Source: Candidatus Rikenella faecigallinarum (GTDB taxonomy: Bacteria; Bacteroidota; Bacteroidia; Bacteroidales; Rikenellaceae). Taken from it: DNA of 64,000 nt. The stretch spans positions 1 through 64,000 of the forward strand of contig DXHL01000006.1 in the NCBI GenBank assembly GCA_019113395.1, given 5' to 3'. Position 1 is the first letter of the stretch. The number at the start of each line of letters is the position of its first letter. The position numbers and the translations under genes were made by a program. Below, piece after piece: positions 19,432 through 27,693 of the stretch. The notes below the pieces were generated by a model that worked only from the letters and a program-made list of their open reading frames with translations, was not told where the DNA came from and made no database searches.

Positions 19432-21117
19432 TTACATCCCCTGGTTCCGTCCCAAAAGCGCTCTTGCCTGTGTTCGAGCCGCCTCGGTGACGGCACTGCC
19501 GCTGAGCATGGCGGCAATCTGTTCGACGCGTTCATCGTCCGAGAGCAGCCGCATTTGGGTTCCGCCCTGCGGCGTCTTGTAGACAAAATAGTGGTGTGCT
19601 CCTTTGGCCGCCACCTGCGGCAGGTGGGTAATGTTGAGCACCTGCATTCCTTCTCCCATGGCGGTCATCAGTTCCCCCATGCAGTCGGCCACCTTGCCCG
19701 AGACGCCGGTATCGATTTCGTCGAAGATGATGGTCGGCATGTGGATGCTACGTGCCACAAGCCCTTTGAGGGCGAGCATCACGCGCGCCATCTCCCCGCC
19801 CGAAGCCACCTGTTCGATGGGTTGCGGCGCCATGCCCGCATTGGCGCTGAAGAGCAGCGCAATGCGGTCCGCACCGGTGGGAGTCAGCCCCTCGGCCGAT
19901 TCAATCTGCACCGTAAAGGTCGCCCCGCGTATCCCCAGGTCGGCCAACGTCTTGACCACGTGTTTTTCGATTTTCGGAGCCGCTTTCCGCCGTCCGGCTG
20001 AGATTTCCGCCGCAAGAGCTGTCGCTTGCGTTTCAAGTTCCGCAATTTGTCGTTTCAACTCCTCTACCCGCGCATCCACCGCTTCGAAGGCCTGCAATTT
20101 GGCATCCAGCTCCTCCTGCAACCGTCGGAGCTCGGCATCGGCCTGCGTCTCGTCAATGTGGTGTTTGCGGCAGAGGGTATATATCGCATCGAGCCGTTCG
20201 GTCACCTCGGCCAAACGGGCCGGGTCCATGTTGATTCGGTCTCGTTGGGTTTCGAACTCATCGGCCAGGTCCTTCAGTTCCAGATAGACACTCGCGAGCC
20301 GTTCTTCGAGGCTCTTCGCCTCGGGATACTGTTTCGTGAGGCGGGTGAGCGTCCCCACCATACCCTTAATCCCCGCATTGATACCCCCTTCGAGCGGCCC
20401 GTTGTCGGCCGTCAGCATCCCCGCACAATAGTCCAGCCCCTGGGCAATCTCCTCGGCGTGGGTCAGCAGGTTTTGTTCGGCTTCGAGCTCTTCGACCTCA
20501 CCGGCACGCAGTTTCAGCCCCAGCAGCTGGTCAAGTTGGAATTGGAGGTAATCCCGCTCTTTGGTCGCCTCCTGCTGGGTCTGCAAGGCCTGGGCATACT
20601 CCGTTCGACAGCCGTTCAACTGTTTATACAGCCCTCCGTATTGCGCCACTATGGGTCGCTGCCCCGCCACGGCATCCACCAGTTGCGTCTGGAAACCCGC
20701 CGCCCCGAGCAGCAGCGTCTGGTGCTGGGAGTGTATATCCACCAAACGGTCGGCCACCGCCCTCAACACCGTGAGCGTCACCGGCACATCGTCAATAAAA
20801 GCCCGACTTTTGCCCGTTGCCGCCACCACCCGGCGCACCGTAATCTCATCCTCCCACTCCAGGTCGTTCTCGTCCCAAACGGATTGCAACGCTTCGCGGT
20901 AAGCACTCACCTCGAACACCGCCTCCACGACACACGAAACGGCGCCGTCCCGAATCACCGCCGCATCGGCCCGCGCTCCGCCCAAGAGGGAGAGCGCCCC
21001 CAGCAGAATCGATTTCCCGGCTCCGGTCTCCCCGGTGATGATGTTCAGCCCCGGGAAGAGCTCGATGTCGAGATGCTCGATGATGGCGTAGTTCTCTATT
21101 TTGAGTTCCCGTAACAT
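19432..21117 (-). CDS. recN: DNA repair protein RecN
   Basis: SMC-like ATPase that acts in double-strand break repair, 561 residues. The N-terminal half carries Walker A (GETGAGKSILLGAL, near residue 30) and the RAFIDD motif; a central antiparallel coiled coil (about 150-370) separates it from the C-terminal ABC half with ASGGEMARVMLAL (signature) and TIIFDEIDTGVSG (Walker B). Complete and of the usual length. It follows coaBC by 33 bases at the end of the bamD-rpoZ-coaBC-recN run; in many Bacteroidales a DUF4835 gene lies between coaBC and recN, and none fits here. Confidence 0.97.
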   Translation of the reverse strand: MLRELKIENYAIIEHLDIELFPGLNIITGETGAGKSILLGALSLLGGARADAAVIRDGAVSCVVEAVFEVSAYREALQSVWDENDLEWEDEITVRRVVAATGKSRAFIDDVPVTLTVLRAVADRLVDIHSQHQTLLLGAAGFQTQLVDAVAGQRPIVAQYGGLYKQLNGCRTEYAQALQTQQEATKERDYLQFQLDQLLGLKLRAGEVEELEAEQNLLTHAEEIAQGLDYCAGMLTADNGPLEGGINAGIKGMVGTLTRLTKQYPEAKSLEERLASVYLELKDLADEFETQRDRINMDPARLAEVTERLDAIYTLCRKHHIDETQADAELRRLQEELDAKLQAFEAVDARVEELKRQIAELETQATALAAEISAGRRKAAPKIEKHVVKTLADLGIRGATFTVQIESAEGLTPTGADRIALLFSANAGMAPQPIEQVASGGEMARVMLALKGLVARSIHMPTIIFDEIDTGVSGKVADCMGELMTAMGEGMQVLNITHLPQVAAKGAHHYFVYKTPQGGTQMRLLSDDERVEQIAAMLSGSAVTEAARTQARALLGRNQGM

Positions 21118-21150
21118 AGCGGATAGCGAGCTGTATAATATGGGTCCGTA

Positions 21151-22395
21151 TTACTCTGTTTGGATGGCATTGAATTTTTCGGCCATTCGGTCGGCGATTT
21201 TCGCCGCGACCTCCTCTTTGGAGAGGAGCGGCAGCACGACCGCTGCCGTTTCGGCATCGCGGTCAATAAGGGTCACCTTGTTGGTATCCGTACCGAAACC
21301 TGCCCCGGGGTCACGCAGCGAGTTGAGCACCACGACATCCAGGTTTTTCGCGTCGAGTTTGTGTCGGGCATACTCTTCCGCACGGGCAGAGGTTTCGAGG
21401 GCGAAGCCGAAGGTAATCTGACCGGGTCGTTTGATACGCCCCATTTCGGCTGCGATGTCGTGCGTCGGAGCCAGTTCGAGCAGGAACGGTTTTCCCTCCT
21501 CGTGTTTGTATTTCTCGGTCATGGGGTGTGCCGGCGTGTAGTCGGCCACGGCGGCACAAAAGACCGCGCCGTCCATCTGCGGAAAACGCTCCGCGCAGGC
21601 CCGGTACATGGCCTCGGCTGAGAGTGCCTCCACCCGTTCAATTCTTCCGAGAGGATTTCGCAGTGCGGCCGTTGCCGCCCCCGTAACGAGCGTCACCCGC
21701 GCCCCCCGCAGCGCCAACGCCTCAGCCAGCGCATAACCCATCTTGCCCGTGGAGTAGTTGCTGACATAGCGCACAGGGTCAATCGGTTCCACTGTTGCCC
21801 CGGCTGTCACCAGAATCTGTTTTCCGGCCAGGGGTTGCCCCTCCTCCTCGGCGAGAAAGGCACCCAACGCTTCACAAATCTGTTCGGGTTCCGCCATACG
21901 CCCCTTGCCCACCAGTCCGCTGGCCAGTTCCCCCTCCTGCGGCTCGATAATCCGCACTCCGTAATTCTCCCGCAGGATACGCAGGTTCTCCTGTGTGGCG
22001 GGGTGACGGTACATGTCGAGATCCATGGCCGGTGCCACGCTGACCGAACATCGCGCCGAGAGGTAGGTGCAGAGCAGCAGATTATCCGCCACCCCGTGTG
22101 CCATTTTGGCGAGGGTATTTGCCGTAGCGGGCGCCACCACAAAGTGGTCGGCCCACTCTCCGAGCGAGATATGGGAGTTCCATGCTCCGTTCGTAGGGTC
22201 GAAGTTTTCGACCAGGATGGGATGTTTTGCGAGTGTGGCGAGGGTCAGCGGGGTGATAAAGTCCTTGGCGGCCTCGGTCATGACGACCCGCACTTCGGCA
22301 CCCTGCCGCACCAGCAATCTAACGAGCATAGCCGCTTTGTAAGCGGCTATGCTTCCGGTCACTCCCAGGAGGATATGTTTCCCGTTCAGAGTCAT
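21151..22395 (-). CDS. coaBC: Bifunctional phosphopantothenoylcysteine decarboxylase/synthetase
   Basis: Makes 4'-phosphopantetheine for coenzyme A: the C-terminal CoaB domain joins cysteine to 4'-phosphopantothenate and the N-terminal FMN-dependent CoaC domain decarboxylates the product. The 414 residues show GSIAAYK (FMN binding), the catalytic His in WNSHISL, APAMDLDMY, and in CoaB TAGATVEPIDPVRYVSNYSTGKMG. The CoaC flap region reads ELASGLVGKGRM, without the cysteine that acts as proton donor in the E. coli enzyme. I start at 22395, where the family begins, not at the longer open frame. With panB at 43-44 kb it belongs to the pantothenate/CoA route. Confidence 0.95.
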   Translation of the reverse strand: MTLNGKHILLGVTGSIAAYKAAMLVRLLVRQGAEVRVVMTEAAKDFITPLTLATLAKHPILVENFDPTNGAWNSHISLGEWADHFVVAPATANTLAKMAHGVADNLLLCTYLSARCSVSVAPAMDLDMYRHPATQENLRILRENYGVRIIEPQEGELASGLVGKGRMAEPEQICEALGAFLAEEEGQPLAGKQILVTAGATVEPIDPVRYVSNYSTGKMGYALAEALALRGARVTLVTGAATAALRNPLGRIERVEALSAEAMYRACAERFPQMDGAVFCAAVADYTPAHPMTEKYKHEEGKPFLLELAPTHDIAAEMGRIKRPGQITFGFALETSARAEEYARHKLDAKNLDVVVLNSLRDPGAGFGTDTNKVTLIDRDAETAAVVLPLLSKEEVAAKIADRMAEKFNAIQTE

Positions 22396-22476
22396 AGTGG
22401 CGGTACGTAGGTTCACCGCTCGAGGGTTGGCCGCTACGCACAAAGGCAGCGGCACCCCGAGCCGGAGAAAAGGGGT

Positions 22477-22809
22477 TTATTTATCGGCCTGTTTCGGATT
22501 GCGTTCGCGGAACCCCACTTCACCCTCGAGGTACTCTTCAATGGCGATAAGGGTGGGTTTCGGCATTTTCTCGTAATGTTTCGAGATTTCGATTTGTTCG
22601 CGGTTTTCGAAGGTCTCTTCGAGGTTGTCCGACGCAAAGGAGAACTCCGACAATTTGGCCGTCAGCTCCTGTTTGATTTCGCTGTTGATTTGGTTGGCGC
22701 GTTTGGCAATCACATTGACCGTTTCGTAAATGTTGCCGGTAGCGGCATCCAGGTCGCTCAGGGTACGGGTCACCGTATTGTTCGGGACGTTTTGCGTTTT
22801 GATTTCCAT
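22477..22809 (-). CDS. rpoZ: RNA polymerase omega subunit, Bacteroidota type
   Basis: Small RNA polymerase assembly subunit, 110 residues. The central motif ATGNIYETVNVIAKRANQI aligns with the conserved RPB6/omega core (start of domain, then NxxxxxxxxAKRARQI). The rest, with an acidic C-terminal part, is typical of the Bacteroidota version, which diverges strongly from E. coli omega. The location between bamD and coaBC is the conserved Bacteroidota context and supports the call. It starts 18 bases after bamD. Confidence 0.85.
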   Translation of the reverse strand: MEIKTQNVPNNTVTRTLSDLDAATGNIYETVNVIAKRANQINSEIKQELTAKLSEFSFASDNLEETFENREQIEISKHYEKMPKPTLIAIEEYLEGEVGFRERNPKQADK

Positions 22810-22827
22810 GGTTATGTATGGCGTAAT

Positions 22828-23919
22828 TTATTTTATTTCAGCTATTTGTTCCTTGGTCTCGCTGTCGAGCCGTTCGTCGCTCCGCCGCATCTTCGCATCG
22901 TTTTTCTTCAACTTCTTCGCTTCCGCCTTGATGCGTTTTTGCTGCGCCTTGAGGGTAGCCTCGTCCTGCTTCAGTTTCAACTGCGCCTGGCTGCGTTCCA
23001 CCTGGTCGCGGATGGTGCGCAGCTTTTCCTTTTGCTGTTTGATGCTCTCCTTGAGGCTCTCGGCTCCGATACGGTCTTTTTCGATATCGACGGCTGCCTG
23101 TTTGTTCTGCTCGACATAGGCCTGCGCATCGAGAAACATCTTATCGAGCTCCTTGAGGTAATCCTGACTCTCGGGATATTCGCTTTTGAAATTATAATAG
23201 GAATCGACCATTTTCATGTACCGGTCGAGTTTACGCGCCGGAACACTGTTCTTCGCATAGTTGTACCACGATTTGCAAATCAGGAACATCATGGTTTCGC
23301 GATAGGGGTTCTCGGGGGTATCCTTCAGGGAGTAACGCAGTGCCGCCACCGAGGCCGGATACTGGCCTATTTTGAAGTAGAGCGAGGCGTTGATAAACTC
23401 CTTTTCATAGAGTTTTTGCTGCAGCTCTTCGAGCATCATTTTGATATCTTCGGCCTTGATGCTTTCGGGGTGGCGGTTCAGGTATTCATTAAACGTGGTA
23501 ATGGCCTTGTGGGTTTCGGTTTGGTCGCGAGAGGCCGGTCGCGAGAGGTTGTACCAGCACATGGGGAGCAGAAACTCGGCCTCTTCGGCAAAGGGTCTAC
23601 GGCTGAAGTTCTTGCGGTACTGGTCGAACCCTTCGGCCGCCACGCTGTAAAGCCCCTGATAATAGTATGCTTTGGAGGCGTAGAAGAGGATGGTATCGAC
23701 TCGGTCGGAGCTGTAGAGGTCGTTATAGACGGCATCGAAGAGGTCCGTTGCCCGTCTGAATTTTTTATTTCGGTAGGCGTCGATAGCGGCCTGGTATATT
23801 TTTTCGGTATCCTTGCTTTTGAGGAGTTTGTTGATACCCTCAGCCGCAGCGGTATGGATTCCGGTGATGGTCCCCGCGAGTGCGGCGAGCAGGAGGAGAG
23901 GCCGTCGTAAGTATTTCAT
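22828..23919 (-). CDS. bamD: BamD-like outer membrane assembly protein, no lipobox
   Basis: TPR protein of the BAM complex, 363 residues, acting at the periplasmic face of the outer membrane. After an N-terminal signal segment (about 1-26), LLKSKDTEKIYQAAIDAYRNKKFRRATDLFD opens the first TPR, and further TPR helices run to about residue 255. Two features are odd. The signal peptide has no cysteine; it ends TAAAEG, where BamD usually has a lipobox, so membrane anchoring by lipid appears lost. Residues about 255-363 form a very Lys/Glu/Gln-rich coiled coil beyond the usual BamD end. The position upstream of rpoZ and coaBC supports the identification. Confidence 0.85.
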   Translation of the reverse strand: MKYLRRPLLLLAALAGTITGIHTAAAEGINKLLKSKDTEKIYQAAIDAYRNKKFRRATDLFDAVYNDLYSSDRVDTILFYASKAYYYQGLYSVAAEGFDQYRKNFSRRPFAEEAEFLLPMCWYNLSRPASRDQTETHKAITTFNEYLNRHPESIKAEDIKMMLEELQQKLYEKEFINASLYFKIGQYPASVAALRYSLKDTPENPYRETMMFLICKSWYNYAKNSVPARKLDRYMKMVDSYYNFKSEYPESQDYLKELDKMFLDAQAYVEQNKQAAVDIEKDRIGAESLKESIKQQKEKLRTIRDQVERSQAQLKLKQDEATLKAQQKRIKAEAKKLKKNDAKMRRSDERLDSETKEQIAEIK

Positions 23920-23955
23920 ACGAAAATTGGTTCGTGTACGTGCTGTATTAATTTA

Positions 23956-23963
23956 CAAAGGTA
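23956..23963 (-). promoter_or_regulatory. -7 box of the bamD operon
   Basis: A perfect TACCTTTG on the minus strand, 36 bases before the bamD start. No clear -33 box. It presumably drives bamD-rpoZ-coaBC-recN. Confidence 0.55.
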
Positions 23964-24162
23964 ATACTTTTTTGAAAAGCATTCAGCCCCACCGCTATAA
24001 ACAAGCATTTCCGGGTCAGCCCGTGAGTGGGCGAAAGAAACGGGTTTGCAGTTCCCGTTTTGCAGGAAGAAAGCCCACAAGAGGGGGTTAAAAAGATGAT
24101 TGGGAGTTCAAAATACGATTTTATACTTAGCCGCGGACGACACAGCGGAACGGAAAAAAGGC

Positions 24163-24170
24163 TACCTTTG
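24163..24170 (+). promoter_or_regulatory. -7 box of the serine palmitoyltransferase gene
   Basis: A perfect TACCTTTG. Transcription from it would begin near 24175, after the in-frame TTG at 24100, and so decides for the GTG at 24211 as the real start. Confidence 0.6.
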
Positions 24171-24210
24171 TCGCAAAATTTTCGAGCAATCATCAAAAAA
24201 TTACCATACA

Positions 24211-25473
24211 GTGGATATTTTCGAACGCATTAAAAAAGACGCCGGCGGCCCCATTGGTCAGTACCAGAAACTGAGCCACGGCTACTACTCTTTCCCGAAA
24301 CTCGAAGGTCCGATAGGTCCTCGGATGATGTTCCGCGGCAAAATGATGCTGAACTGGAGCCTGAACAACTACCTCGGGCTGGCCAACCACCCCGAAGTGA
24401 TGGCAGCCGATGCCGAAGCGGCTCGGGAGTTCGGGATGGCAGCTCCGATGGGCGCCCGCATGATGAGCGGACAGACCAAGTACCACGAAGAGTTGGAACG
24501 CCGTCTGGCAGCCTTCGTACACAAACCGGATGCCTTCCTGCTGAACTTCGGGTATCAGGGGATGGTGTCGATTATCGACTGTCTGGCTTCGGCTCGTGAC
24601 GTGATTGTGTACGACTCGGAGGCACACGCCTGCATCATCGACGGTCTGCTCATTCACAAGGCCAAGGGCGGAAAACGTTTCGTATATCACCACAACGACA
24701 TGGCCAAATGCCGTCAGATGCTCGAACGGGCATCGCGCCTGGCCGAAAAACAGGGCGGCGGGGTGCTGCTGATTACCGAAGGGGTCTTCGGGATGAAGGG
24801 CGACCTCGGTAAACTCGACGAGATTGCCGCCATGAAAAAAGATTTCAACTTCCGCATTCTGGTAGACGATGCCCACGGCCTCGGTACCATGGGGAAAACC
24901 GGCGCCGGTACGCCTGAACACTTCGGCGTGGAAGACCAGATTGACGTTCACTTCGGTACCTTCGCCAAATCGTTTGCCGGTATTGGGGCATTCGTCGCTT
25001 CGGACCCGGACATTGTGAACTACCTGCGTTACAACATGCGCTCGCAGCTTTACGCCAAATCGCTGCCGATGCCGATGGTGAAGGGTGCAATGAAACGTCT
25101 GGAGTTGATTCAGACCCACCCCGAATACCGCGAAAAACTGTGGACCATTGTCCGTGCCCTGCAAAAAGGGTTCGTGGATGCCGGGTTCGACATCGGGGTG
25201 ACGCAGTCGCCCGTGACGCCGGTATATATGAAGGGTGGCGTGGAAGATGCCACGAACATTGTGGTAGACCTGCGCGAAAACCACAACCTCTTCTGCTCGG
25301 TGGTGGTTTACCCGGTGATTCCGAAGGGCGAAATCATCCTGCGTATCATCCCGACCGCCGTTCACACGATGGAGGATGTGGAATACACGCTGAATGCCTT
25401 TAAGGCCTGCCGCGGAAAACTGGAAGCCGGCGAATACCACAAACCGATTCAGAACATGGCCGACCCGATGTAG
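24211..25473 (+). CDS. spt: Serine palmitoyltransferase (alpha-oxoamine synthase family)
   Basis: PLP enzyme predicted to condense serine with palmitoyl-CoA to 3-ketodihydrosphingosine, the entry to sphingolipids, which many Bacteroidota make. The 420 residues show NYLGLANHPEV, GMAAPMGARMMSG, DDAHGLGTMGKTGAGTPEHFG and the PLP lysine K253 in GTFAKSFAGIGAF. The alternatives in this family (glycine C-acetyltransferase, BioF, ALA synthase) have a different loop after the lysine and a different N-terminal arm; the long N-terminal arm with GPIGPRM fits the Bacteroidota Spt. I use GTG 24211 because it lies after the promoter. A strong terminator follows at 25507. Confidence 0.85.
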   Translation: MDIFERIKKDAGGPIGQYQKLSHGYYSFPKLEGPIGPRMMFRGKMMLNWSLNNYLGLANHPEVMAADAEAAREFGMAAPMGARMMSGQTKYHEELERRLAAFVHKPDAFLLNFGYQGMVSIIDCLASARDVIVYDSEAHACIIDGLLIHKAKGGKRFVYHHNDMAKCRQMLERASRLAEKQGGGVLLITEGVFGMKGDLGKLDEIAAMKKDFNFRILVDDAHGLGTMGKTGAGTPEHFGVEDQIDVHFGTFAKSFAGIGAFVASDPDIVNYLRYNMRSQLYAKSLPMPMVKGAMKRLELIQTHPEYREKLWTIVRALQKGFVDAGFDIGVTQSPVTPVYMKGGVEDATNIVVDLRENHNLFCSVVVYPVIPKGEIILRIIPTAVHTMEDVEYTLNAFKACRGKLEAGEYHKPIQNMADPM

Positions 25474-25506
25474 TAGATTCATCGGCTACGATATGTTTCA
25501 GAAAAG

Positions 25507-25541
25507 GCGGGTTTTCCCATACGGGGAAAACCCGCTTTTTT
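25507..25541 (+). terminator. Terminator of the serine palmitoyltransferase gene
   Basis: A perfect 12-bp stem (25507-25518 with 25524-25535), loop ATACG, followed by six T's. The T tract runs directly into the -7 box of the next gene. Confidence 0.93.
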
Positions 25542-25542
25542 G

Positions 25543-25550
25543 TATCTTTA
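25543..25550 (+). promoter_or_regulatory. Probable -7 box of meaB
   Basis: TATCTTTA, one base off consensus, two bases after the T tract of the preceding terminator. Any -33 box would lie inside the terminator stem. Confidence 0.45.
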
Positions 25551-25579
25551 CCCCAAGTAACACCAAGTCACAGCACACC

Positions 25580-26674
25580 GTGGAACACTACGAAGAGCAT
25601 CATAAAGAGACCTTTAAGGAGAGTGCGCTGGCCGTAGCGGCAGGCATTGAGCAGCCGCCGGCCGTCAACCCCCACTACCGTCGCGCCAAACGCCATCGGT
25701 TGAGCCTCGACGAATATGTCGAGGGGATTTTGGCGGGAAACATCACGATTTTGAGCCAGGCGATAACGCTGACCGAGAGTCTGCTGCCGGAGCATCACGC
25801 CCTGGCCCAGCAGATTATCGAGCGGTGCCTGCCCCACTCGGGCCGTTCGGTACGCATCGGGATAACCGGTGTCCCGGGAGCCGGCAAATCGACCTTCATC
25901 GAGGCGATGGGCGGCAAGGTGACGGGACTGGGTCACAAACTGGCCGTGCTGGCCATCGACCCCAGTTCGGAACGTACCAAAGGGTCGGTGCTGGGGGACA
26001 AGACCCGCATGGAAACACTGGTGCACAATCCCGATGCCTTTATTCGCCCTTCGCCCTCGGCTGGGTCATTGGGGGGTGTGGCGCGCAAAACGCGAGAGAG
26101 CGTGATTTTGTGTGAAGCGGCAGGGTTCGATGTGGTTTTCATTGAAACGGTGGGCGTGGGACAGTCGGAGACGGCCGTACACTCGATGGTAGACCTCTTT
26201 CTGTTGATTCAGATTTCGGGGGCAGGTGACGAGTTGCAGGGCATCAAGCGGGGCATTATGGAGATGGCCGACATGGTGGCCATCAACAAGGCCGACGGCG
26301 ACAACGTGCAGCGGGCAGAGCTGACCCGCCGCCAGTTTTTGAATGCGCTGGCGCTGTTCCCAATGCCGGAGTCGGAGTGGAAGCCCCGTGTCTACACCAC
26401 CTCTTCGACCGAGGGGACAGGATTGACCGATTTGTGGCGGGGGATTGAGGACTACCTGAAGTTTACGAAGTCGAACGGATACTTCGACCTGAACCGCAGC
26501 CGACAGGCGAAATATTGGATGTACGAAACGATAAACGCCGAGTTGCGGGAGAATTTTTATCAATCGCCCGTTATCGAGCCTCTGCTGGCCGAGTACGAAC
26601 AGCGCGTGCTGGAGGATAAGATGAGTTCGTTTGCTGCGGCACGGGAGTTGCTGGACCGCTATTACGGGAAATAG
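25580..26674 (+). CDS. meaB: Methylmalonyl-CoA mutase-associated GTPase MeaB
   Basis: G3E-type GTPase that protects and reloads the adenosylcobalamin cofactor of methylmalonyl-CoA mutase. The 364 residues contain the P-loop GVPGAGKST, DPSSERTKGSVLGDKTRM (switch region), ETVGVGQSE and the base-recognition NKAD, then a C-terminal helical dimerisation arm. The likely start is GTG at 25580, giving the N-terminus V/M-EHYEEHHKETF; the frame is open further upstream but overlaps the spt gene and its terminator. The mutase genes are not in this window, so its partner must be elsewhere. It points to a succinate-propionate pathway. Confidence 0.93.
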   Translation: MEHYEEHHKETFKESALAVAAGIEQPPAVNPHYRRAKRHRLSLDEYVEGILAGNITILSQAITLTESLLPEHHALAQQIIERCLPHSGRSVRIGITGVPGAGKSTFIEAMGGKVTGLGHKLAVLAIDPSSERTKGSVLGDKTRMETLVHNPDAFIRPSPSAGSLGGVARKTRESVILCEAAGFDVVFIETVGVGQSETAVHSMVDLFLLIQISGAGDELQGIKRGIMEMADMVAINKADGDNVQRAELTRRQFLNALALFPMPESEWKPRVYTTSSTEGTGLTDLWRGIEDYLKFTKSNGYFDLNRSRQAKYWMYETINAELRENFYQSPVIEPLLAEYEQRVLEDKMSSFAAARELLDRYYGK

Positions 26675-26718
26675 TGAATTGAATCGGATTTGGGGACTCG
26701 CGTCCGACCGTCCACACG

Positions 26719-27321
26719 ATGAAAAAGATAGCCATTGCCATTACCGGAGCCAGCGGCACGATATATGCCGAGCGGCTGTTGCAGCGACTGGTCGCCCTGC
26801 ACACACAGGGCACGATTGCGGTTCCTGCGGTGATTTTCACCGCCCGGGGCCGTGAGGTGGCACAATACGAGCGGCCTGAGTTTGTGGAGTGGTTATCGGC
26901 GCAGGTCACCGCTGGCACCGTCATCGAGTATCAGGACAACGACCTGTTCACCCCTCCGGCATCGGGTTCGGCAGGGTACGATGTGCTGGCGGTGGTTCCG
27001 TGCAGCATGGGGATGGTCGGGCGACTGGCCGTCGGCACGTCGCCCGACCTGGTGGCTCGTGCAGCCGATGTGATGCTCAAGGAGAACTCGCCCCATGCCC
27101 CCCGCACTCTGATTCTCTGTCCGCGCGAAACACCGCTCTCGCTCATCCACCTGCGCAACCTCACCGCGCTGCGCGAGGCCGGAGCCGTTATCCTGCCCGC
27201 CATGCCCTCGTTCTACACCCACCCCGCATCGCTCGAAGAGGCGGTCGATACGGTTATCCTCCGTATCCTGGCCCTTATGGGGCTACGAGCCGCCGACTTC
27301 CGCGGATGGCAGGAGGAGTAA
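26719..27321 (+). CDS. ubiX: Flavin prenyltransferase UbiX
   Basis: Attaches dimethylallyl phosphate to FMN to make prenylated FMN, the cofactor of UbiD-type decarboxylases. The 200 residues start MKKIAIAITGASGTIYAE, then VVPCSMGMVGRLAVGTS and CPRETPLSLIHLRN, all conserved in the FMN-binding trimer/dodecamer fold. It starts 44 bases after meaB and is likely cotranscribed. No ubiD gene is in the window. In a Bacteroidota making menaquinone by the futalosine or the classical path, the client enzyme cannot be named from here. Confidence 0.95.
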   Translation: MKKIAIAITGASGTIYAERLLQRLVALHTQGTIAVPAVIFTARGREVAQYERPEFVEWLSAQVTAGTVIEYQDNDLFTPPASGSAGYDVLAVVPCSMGMVGRLAVGTSPDLVARAADVMLKENSPHAPRTLILCPRETPLSLIHLRNLTALREAGAVILPAMPSFYTHPASLEEAVDTVILRILALMGLRAADFRGWQEE

Positions 27322-27327
27322 AGAAAA

Positions 27328-27358
27328 TTGGAGGTTTCGGGGAATAATTATACATTTG
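27328..27358 (+). promoter_or_regulatory. Promoter of the ferredoxin gene
   Basis: A -33 TTG (27328-27330), 20-base spacer and -7 box TACATTTG (27351-27358) precede the ferredoxin ATG by 33 bases. The -33 element lies just past the ubiX stop. Confidence 0.65.
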
Positions 27359-27391
27359 TAAAGTAAAACCAACTCTAATTAAACTATAACC

Positions 27392-27565
27392 ATGGCTTAC
27401 AAAATCAATCCCGATACCTGCGTTGCCTGCGGCACCTGTATCGACGAATGTCCGGTAGGAGCAATCTCGGCCGGTGATGTTTACGTTATCGACCCGACGG
27501 CTTGCACCGAATGCGGTACCTGCGCAGACGTTTGCCCGGCAGAAGCTATCGCTCCGGAAGCGTAA
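27392..27565 (+). CDS. 2[4Fe-4S] ferredoxin, 57 residues
   Basis: Small soluble electron carrier of the clostridial type. Two cluster motifs follow one another: CVACGTCIDECP (cysteines 10, 13, 16, 20) and CTECGTCADVCP (cysteines 38, 41, 44, 48), each with the CxxCxxCxxxCP spacing; between them is the short GAISAGDVYVIDP linker. The product is acidic, as usual. It has its own promoter and terminator, implying strong independent expression. Likely partners are pyruvate or 2-oxoacid:ferredoxin oxidoreductases or an Rnf complex elsewhere in the genome. Too short for many gene-calling cut-offs. Confidence 0.97.
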   Translation: MAYKINPDTCVACGTCIDECPVGAISAGDVYVIDPTACTECGTCADVCPAEAIAPEA

Positions 27566-27602
27566 TCGCAACCACCTAAAGCCCTCACCTTTTCGAGGGA
27601 GG

Positions 27603-27639
27603 CGGGGATATGTAAATGGCTTTGCATATCCCCGTTTTT
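27603..27639 (+). terminator. Terminator of the ferredoxin gene
   Basis: A 10-bp stem (27603-27612 with 27625-27634), extendable by three A-T pairs, followed by five T's. Confidence 0.9.
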
Positions 27640-27693
27640 CATTTCCGACCATTTACGCCCACCCGCACCACACGCCTTTCCCCGTACCGCACC

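Noticed and set aside
24193-25482. 429-codon frame opposite spt
   Set aside because: Antisense shadow; the plus-strand frame has all catalytic residues of the PLP family.
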